Assembly: GCA_035294325.1 (NCBI GenBank)
Contig: DATGLE010000238.1
Location: 1 to 28,780 of the forward strand
Direction of reading: 5' to 3'
DNA: 28,780 nucleotides
Source: DATGLE01 sp035294325
GTDB taxonomy: Bacteria; Chloroflexota; Ktedonobacteria; Ktedonobacterales; Ktedonobacteraceae
Shown here: in pieces, positions 24,164 through 28,780 of the stretch
Layout: each line of letters starts with the position of its first letter
How positions within the stretch are numbered: position 1 is the stretch's first letter
Translations under genes and position numbers: made by a program
The notes under the pieces: generated by a model
What the model was told of the DNA's origin: nothing
Databases searched by the model: none
The model's input: only the letters and a program-made list of their open reading frames with translations

Positions 24164-25700
24164 CTTTAGCTGGCGCCACTGCTCCTTCCAGTTCGACAGC
24201 CAGGGGGAGCGTGACCATAAATGTCGAGCCGCGCCCCAATGCGCTCTCGACGCTGATGGTGCCTTTGTGTGCGCGTACCACCCAGTCAACGATAGCCAGG
24301 CCGAGGCCCGATCCCCCCTGCGCCTTCGAGCGCGCGGGATCGGCGCGATAGAAGCGCTCGAAGATATGCTCAAGGTCTTTTGGCGCGATGCCGATGCCCG
24401 TGTCAGCGACGATAAGATGCGCATGCGTGGCGCAGGTCTCGACAGAGACGGTGACACTGCCCCCGGCGTTATTGTAGATCAGCCCGTTGTCTACCAGGCT
24501 CATGATGACCTGGATCAGCCGTGCCGCGTCACCCAGCACGATAGCGGGTTGGAGCGTTCCTGTGCGCAGCGTCATTTTGCGCTCGGCGGCCAGCGGCTCA
24601 AGGCTCTCCACCACATCGGTAGCCAGCAGGTCGAGATGCACCGGATCGTGGTCAAAAAGCACCTGCCCTTCGTCCGCGCGGGCCAGCGCCAGCAGGTCAT
24701 TGATAAGGCGGCCCAGGCGCTCAGACTCGGCGTTGATCTCACGCAGTACCGCGACGTAATCCTCTGTGCTGGCGGGCTGAGCGAGGGCGACCTCGGTCAT
24801 GTTGCGCACCACGGCTACAGGAGTGCGCAGTTCGTGCGAAGCGTCGGCTACAAAGCGGCGCTGCTGCGTAAAGGCGCGTTCCAGCCGCCCGATCATCTGA
24901 TTGAAGATGATCGCAAGGTCTCGCACTTCGTCTTTTGCCAGGGGCACGCTCACGCGCTGGTGGAGATCTCTGGCCCCGATCTCGCGCGCCGTAGAGGCGA
25001 GGCGGTGGATCGGCCTGAAAGCATGCCCGGCCAGCCAGTAGCTGCCAAAGGCGCTCAGGATGAGCATAAAAGGCGTGGTGAGAAACAGGCCAAATAGAAT
25101 ACGCTGCAATGTAGCGTTGAGCTGGTCGAGCGATTGCCCCACCTGAACGATGCCGACGGTTTTCCTGCTGTTCACGAGCATGGTGCTGTAGATCCGCTCC
25201 TCCTGCCCGTCAGGGCGGGTAATCGTGCCGCGCCAGGGATGGCCTTTGAGCGGATCGCTAAGACTGATCGCGGGTATGGGCAAGTAGTTGAAATTGCCGC
25301 TATTATAGATGATGTTGCCCCGAAGATCGAAGATGCGTACCAGGATGTTTTTATCGACAGGGGGCCGCACCGGCAGTGTGTAGTTCCCTATATGCTCGGC
25401 GCTATCCGGCGGAATATCATCGTCATAGTCGATGGTTGCCGATGGTGCGTCCAGTTCTGCCAGTTCGTTGACGACATTTTTCACAGAGAGCTGTCCATGT
25501 ATCAATGAAATGCCCTCGGCTACTTGCAGCGCGCGCAGTTGCAGGACCGTATCGAAACTGGAGGCCAGTATTCCCTCCAACGTCATGTAGAAGATGGCGC
25601 CGAAGATCAATATTAGCCCGGCGGAGACGATAGTGTACCATAAGGTCAACTGCATACGAATCCCCGGCGGGGTAAAGTTCCTCAAGGTATTGAAACGCAT
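24141..25700 (-). CDS. Membrane sensor histidine kinase
   Basis: 519 residues from the ATG at 25700, two bases after the response-regulator stop; the longer form to 25775 overlaps that gene and lacks a ribosome site. Two membrane helices (about 17-39 and 200-225) flank an extracytoplasmic domain of about 160 residues with acidic patches (DYDDDIPPDSAEH) and 'VRIFDLRGNIIYNSG', a double-PAS-like sensor of unknown ligand. Next come HAMP (about 225-277), the phospho-acceptor helix FVADASHELRTPVAVV with His289, and the ATPase domain with VDNGLIY (N-box), DTGIGIAP (G1), FERFYRADPARS and GGSGLGLAIV (G2). It pairs with the OmpR-type regulator just upstream in a two-gene operon. Confidence 0.92.
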   Translation of the reverse strand: MRFNTLRNFTPPGIRMQLTLWYTIVSAGLILIFGAIFYMTLEGILASSFDTVLQLRALQVAEGISLIHGQLSVKNVVNELAELDAPSATIDYDDDIPPDSAEHIGNYTLPVRPPVDKNILVRIFDLRGNIIYNSGNFNYLPIPAISLSDPLKGHPWRGTITRPDGQEERIYSTMLVNSRKTVGIVQVGQSLDQLNATLQRILFGLFLTTPFMLILSAFGSYWLAGHAFRPIHRLASTAREIGARDLHQRVSVPLAKDEVRDLAIIFNQMIGRLERAFTQQRRFVADASHELRTPVAVVRNMTEVALAQPASTEDYVAVLREINAESERLGRLINDLLALARADEGQVLFDHDPVHLDLLATDVVESLEPLAAERKMTLRTGTLQPAIVLGDAARLIQVIMSLVDNGLIYNNAGGSVTVSVETCATHAHLIVADTGIGIAPKDLEHIFERFYRADPARSKAQGGSGLGLAIVDWVVRAHKGTISVESALGRGSTFMVTLPLAVELEGAVAPAKVTVNLQR

Positions 25701-25702
25701 GG

Positions 25703-26377
25703 TCAGGCCGGTTCCTTGAGCTGATAGCCCGATCCGCGCACTGTGCAGATCACATCGGGTTCGTTCTGGCTGCACAGTTTGCGTCTCAGGTAGCGAATAT
25801 AGACATCGATGACGTTAGAGAGATGCTCGGTATCGCCATCCCAGACATGCTCGGCGATCATTGATCGGCTCAGCACCTGGTGAGGATGACGCATAAAAAA
25901 TTCCAGCAGCGCGTACTCCTTGTTGACCAGCGAGATGACGCGCTCTCCTCGCCGTACTTCGTGTGTATTCGTATCCAGAGTGATATCCATAAACTGCAAG
26001 ACGGGATTTTTCATCGGGCTGCCCCGGCGCAGGAGCGCGCGCACGCGCGCTTCCAGTTCGCTAAACGCGAAAGGCTTCACCAGATAGTCGTCCGCGCCCA
26101 GATCCAGGCCCTTGACGCGCTGCTCGACGGCATCCAGGGCGGTCAGAAGCAGGATGGGCATGGTCTTCTCCTGCTCGCGCAACTGCTTGCATATGGCAAA
26201 GCCATCGAGATTGGGCAGCAGGACATCCAGGATGATGAGATCATAGGGGGTTGTGGCAGCCATCAACAGGGCGTCCTCTCCGTCGGGAACCAGGTCAACG
26301 GCGTAGTGGCTCCCCTCTAATCCCTTCTTCAAACTGGGGCCTAAACGTGGATCATCTTCAACTACCAGGATGCGCAT
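25703..26377 (-). CDS. OmpR/PhoB-type response regulator
   Basis: 224 residues from the ATG at 26377 (AGGAAGGA upstream), chosen because MRILVVEDD is the standard receiver start; the longer form to 26446 adds an unrelated leader. Receiver domain, 1-120: acidic pair Asp8/Asp9, phospho-acceptor Asp51 in LIILDVLLP, switch Thr in LLLTALDA, and Lys in DDYLVKPF. C-terminal winged-helix DNA-binding domain (about 130-224): VRRGERVISLVNKEYALLEFFMRHP, VLSRSMIAEHVWD, NVIDVYIRYLRRKL and VRGSGYQL. First gene of the operon with the histidine kinase. A nested inverted repeat 27-83 bp upstream is a candidate autoregulatory site. Confidence 0.95.
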   Translation of the reverse strand: MRILVVEDDPRLGPSLKKGLEGSHYAVDLVPDGEDALLMAATTPYDLIILDVLLPNLDGFAICKQLREQEKTMPILLLTALDAVEQRVKGLDLGADDYLVKPFAFSELEARVRALLRRGSPMKNPVLQFMDITLDTNTHEVRRGERVISLVNKEYALLEFFMRHPHQVLSRSMIAEHVWDGDTEHLSNVIDVYIRYLRRKLCSQNEPDVICTVRGSGYQLKEPA

Positions 26378-26403
26378 ACGGCGTGTTTTCCTTCCTGAAA
26401 CAC

Positions 26404-26460
26404 CATCGCATTGATCGCCATACACCACGACTCCTGTAGTGTACAACGACCAATGCGATG
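26404..26460. promoter_or_regulatory. Nested inverted repeat upstream of the response regulator
   Basis: Outer arms CATCGCATTG (26404-26413) and CAATGCGATG (26451-26460) are perfect complements separated by 37 bp. Inside are TACAC and GTGTA, with equal 7-nt internal loops on both sides. The symmetry gives either a leader-RNA hairpin or a DNA dyad for dimeric regulator binding. Confidence 0.6.
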
Positions 26461-26563
26461 TTTGCTAGTGTATAGCCTCTTCATTAAACCGCCATGAAAA
26501 AGCGCCGGCTGTCCTTTATCTTTCAGGCAGGGTAAGATGATCCCCCTGCCAGGTGAAGATGCC

Positions 26564-28738
26564 TCACTGCGTCGTAGCAGTACCAGGCGCCATGTTTTGC
26601 CAGCAGCGCAGCACTTCGGCGACGCTCCATGCCTGGGCAAAGCAGCCGGCGGGCGTAAAAGGCGGCTCCGGCTCCGCTACCTCGCTTAATGTTCCCAGGC
26701 ATGCCTCCCACAATTGTGCGACAAAAGGCCGGAGCAGGGCCGACAGCGCGGCGGGGTCGTTGTGGACGCGCAGGTAGACATCGCAATATGCGCCAATCAG
26801 CCAGGGCCAGACTGTTCCCTGGTGGTAGGCGCCGTCGCGCTGCCAGCGATCACCGTTGAAATGATCGTGATAATTGGGATCGCGCGGACTCAGCGAGCGG
26901 GGTCCCTGCGGCGTGAGCAGTTGTTCGGTGACGCATTGCAATATGCTGGCCGCCTGCTCATCGGTGAGCAGATCGTGCCTCAGCGACGCGGCGAACAACT
27001 GGTTGGGGCGCAGCGCTGTGTCGTTCTGGCCGATGCGGCCATCGACATCGACGACATCGTAGAGGTAGCCGCCTTCCGCATACCAGAAGCGTTCGGCAAA
27101 ATGCTTGCCGACCTGCGCGCGCAGCCGGCTATACTGTGCGGCGTCAATCGAGAGATGCACGGCCCAGGATTCCATCAGGGCGAGCGCATGATACCAGAGC
27201 GCGTTCACTTCGACGGGCTTTCCGCGCCTGGGCGTCACTACCCAGCCGTCGACCTTCGCGTCCATCCATGTTACCTGCACGCCCGGTATGCCGGCGTGCA
27301 GCAGGCCATCATAAGGATCGATGCCGATGTCGTAGAGCGTGCCGCGCACATGCCACTGGATGATATCGGCGAGCCTGGGAAAAAGCTCTTTGAGCAGCGA
27401 CCAGTCTCCGGTAAGCGAAAGGTAGCGGTCAATGGCGTGAAACATCCAGAGCGTGGCGTCCGCCGTGTTATATTCCGGCGTCTCGCCGCTATCGGGGAAG
27501 CGGTTGGGGATCAGCCCGTTGTGGGTGAAGGAGGCAAAGGCTTTGAGCAGGCCGCGCGCCTCGCTGTAGCGTCCCGTACACAGCAGCAGGCCGGGCAGCG
27601 AGATCATGCTATCGCGTCCCCAATCGGTGAACCAGGGGTAGCCGGCGATAATGGTCTTGCGATCAGGCGAGAGGCGCCACAGCGTGCCGGTTGGCGTTGC
27701 TTTGCTGTAGTCGGGGCGCGCGACGATGAATTGATCGGCGGCAACGATGAGGCGCGCGCGAACGGGGTCGCTCTCTTGCAGTGTATCCGTGGAGCGATCC
27801 GCGACGGCGAGTAATTGCTTGATGCGCTGCTGGTGCCGGGCGAGGGCGCGCGTCACCGCCTCTTCGTGGCGCACGCTGCCGAAGTCGCGCGACAGCTCCG
27901 TTTCGGCGGAGAGAACAAGTGTTGCATGCATACCGGGGGCGATGGGGATGCGGAATATCCCCGGCTGGTAGACATCCTCGTGGTCCTGTAGCCCACGCTC
28001 ACGCTCGCGGCGGTGCAAAACATGCCAGTACCAGTGGCCGGTCGGCGTGAAGGTCGCGGCGGGACTCATCACTAACTGATAGGCCGGGGCGGTGTCGAAG
28101 GCGCGCACGCGGCAGTGGTTGCCCTGATTCTCGACGATAAAATGCCAGTCGTCCGCTCCCTGTGTCGAGCTGTGGTAGTCGCGCGAGAGGCAGAATGGCA
28201 GCAGCGCCAGCGAGATCTCCTGCCTCTGCCCATCACCAGTCTGCCCCTCATCATCGTTGAGCGTACCGTGCAGCGTATAACGCACGAAAGTCGTATTCTG
28301 GCCGTACTCCATCCAGATACGCTTCTCCAGTGTGAGCGTGTCGTTGAGGCGATAGGTGAAGCAGGGGATATCGCCCTCCAGCGCCACGCTTTCGAGGTAG
28401 CGGTAGCCCTGCGGATCAATCGTGCCGTCCTGGTACTCATTCACGCCCAGCTTCACAGGTTTTCCGTTGAGCAGCGTCACCTCCTCGTTCACCGCCGTTA
28501 CCAGTACGAAGCGCTCAACCGGAGGGTGCAGCGCTGCCACCAGCAGGCCATGATAGCTGCGTGTGGTCGCGCCCGCCAGCGAGCCGGAGGCGTAGCTGCC
28601 GAGTCCGTTCGTAACCAGCCATTCATGGTCCAACGCTGCCTGCACGTCGCCGCAAATATCGCGTCCCACACGCAGGTGCCAGGCATGCGCCGGCGAGTGG
28701 GATAATGGATCTTCCGTGCGCTCTTGTTGCAGTGCCAT
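26564..28738 (-). CDS. Glycogen debranching enzyme (amylo-alpha-1,6-glucosidase, GH133-like)
   Basis: 724 residues, full length for the bacterial form. It removes alpha-1,6 branch stubs from glycogen so that phosphorylase can go on. The N-terminal domain (about 37-280) has the family start EWLVTNGLGSYASGSLAGATTRSYHGLLVAAL and FVLVTAVNEEV. The catalytic (alpha/alpha)6 barrel (about 330-700) has IIAGYPWFTDWGRDSMISLPGLLL, FTHNGLIPNRFPDSGETPEYNTADATLWMFHAID, VTWMDAKVDGWVVTPRRGKPVEVNALWYHAL, ALRPNQLFAASL and YHQGTVWPWLIGAYCDVYLR. Start at 28738 follows GGGGGGAG. No signal peptide. Other glycogen genes (glgP, glgB, glgA) are not in the window. A 7-bp GGCAGGG/CCCTGCC hairpin (26526-26550) follows the stop without a T-run. 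Confidence 0.94.
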   Translation of the reverse strand: MALQQERTEDPLSHSPAHAWHLRVGRDICGDVQAALDHEWLVTNGLGSYASGSLAGATTRSYHGLLVAALHPPVERFVLVTAVNEEVTLLNGKPVKLGVNEYQDGTIDPQGYRYLESVALEGDIPCFTYRLNDTLTLEKRIWMEYGQNTTFVRYTLHGTLNDDEGQTGDGQRQEISLALLPFCLSRDYHSSTQGADDWHFIVENQGNHCRVRAFDTAPAYQLVMSPAATFTPTGHWYWHVLHRRERERGLQDHEDVYQPGIFRIPIAPGMHATLVLSAETELSRDFGSVRHEEAVTRALARHQQRIKQLLAVADRSTDTLQESDPVRARLIVAADQFIVARPDYSKATPTGTLWRLSPDRKTIIAGYPWFTDWGRDSMISLPGLLLCTGRYSEARGLLKAFASFTHNGLIPNRFPDSGETPEYNTADATLWMFHAIDRYLSLTGDWSLLKELFPRLADIIQWHVRGTLYDIGIDPYDGLLHAGIPGVQVTWMDAKVDGWVVTPRRGKPVEVNALWYHALALMESWAVHLSIDAAQYSRLRAQVGKHFAERFWYAEGGYLYDVVDVDGRIGQNDTALRPNQLFAASLRHDLLTDEQAASILQCVTEQLLTPQGPRSLSPRDPNYHDHFNGDRWQRDGAYHQGTVWPWLIGAYCDVYLRVHNDPAALSALLRPFVAQLWEACLGTLSEVAEPEPPFTPAGCFAQAWSVAEVLRCWQNMAPGTATTQ

Positions 28739-28780
28739 GCCTTTTACTCCCCCCTGGGCATTTTCAAGTATTGTTCAAGT

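Overview
The window reads as chromosomal DNA of a GC-rich bacterium with large, hairpin-filled intergenic gaps. The gene mix (Csx15-like protein beside Cas6, a kinase-PP2C fusion, a pentapeptide-repeat protein, an SBP56-type protein, a Ser-linker cupredoxin lipoprotein, a GH133-type debranching enzyme) is most like Chloroflexota, probably class Ktedonobacteria. That placement is inference from gene content; no rRNA or other phylogenetic marker is present apart from lepA, mnmA and one tRNA-Glu. No transposase, phage gene, integrase or true CRISPR array is visible.

Layout. 91-1499: a two-gene CRISPR fragment (csx15-like, cas6). 1710-2912: tRNA-dihydrouridine synthase. 3008-5209: a 67-residue unknown protein, a cupredoxin lipoprotein, and an SRPBCC-domain protein. 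5210-6374: a gene-poor stretch holding two repeat clusters and a strong promoter-to-terminator unit with a 19-codon ORF. 6375-9352: mnmA-lepA operon with ATGA overlap. 9717-11096: SBP56/methanethiol oxidase family. 11536-12691: a tail-anchored unknown protein and a small SWIM zinc-finger protein. 12968-13233: a second orphan small-RNA unit. 13483-14706: GT4 glycosyltransferase. 15013-16886: membrane-tethered histidine phosphatase followed by a type II/IV secretion-type ATPase with a modified P-loop. 16979-17052: tRNA-Glu. 17167-18423: moeA. 18648-21814: pentapeptide-repeat protein, DMT transporter and aldo/keto reductase. 22220-24163: zinc ribbon-kinase-zinc ribbon-PP2C fusion. 24141-26377: OmpR-type response regulator and histidine kinase operon. 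26564-28738: glycogen debranching enzyme.

The most striking unexplained signal is between the genes. Ten loci carry long near-perfect palindromes (18-32 bp arms, usually a 3-nt loop). Many are flanked by small stereotyped GC hairpins: a GCGCC-TGC-GGCGC type on one side and GCGCGGC-NNN-GCCGCGC on the other. Arm sequences differ between loci while the shape is kept, and one pair of copies shows a compensatory base change. Several loci carry a duplicated half-element. They occur in divergent, tandem and convergent gaps, so they are not simply terminators. Two independent small-RNA units, each with its own promoter and intrinsic terminator, also sit in gaps that carry these elements.

Functional links are mostly loose: translation and RNA modification (dus, mnmA, lepA, tRNA-Glu), signalling (kinase-phosphatase fusion lying tail to tail with a two-component pair), redox and sulfur/copper chemistry (SBP56, cupredoxin, AKR, moeA), and carbohydrate work (GT4, debranching enzyme). 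All statements come from reading the sequence and from family knowledge; no database search was possible.
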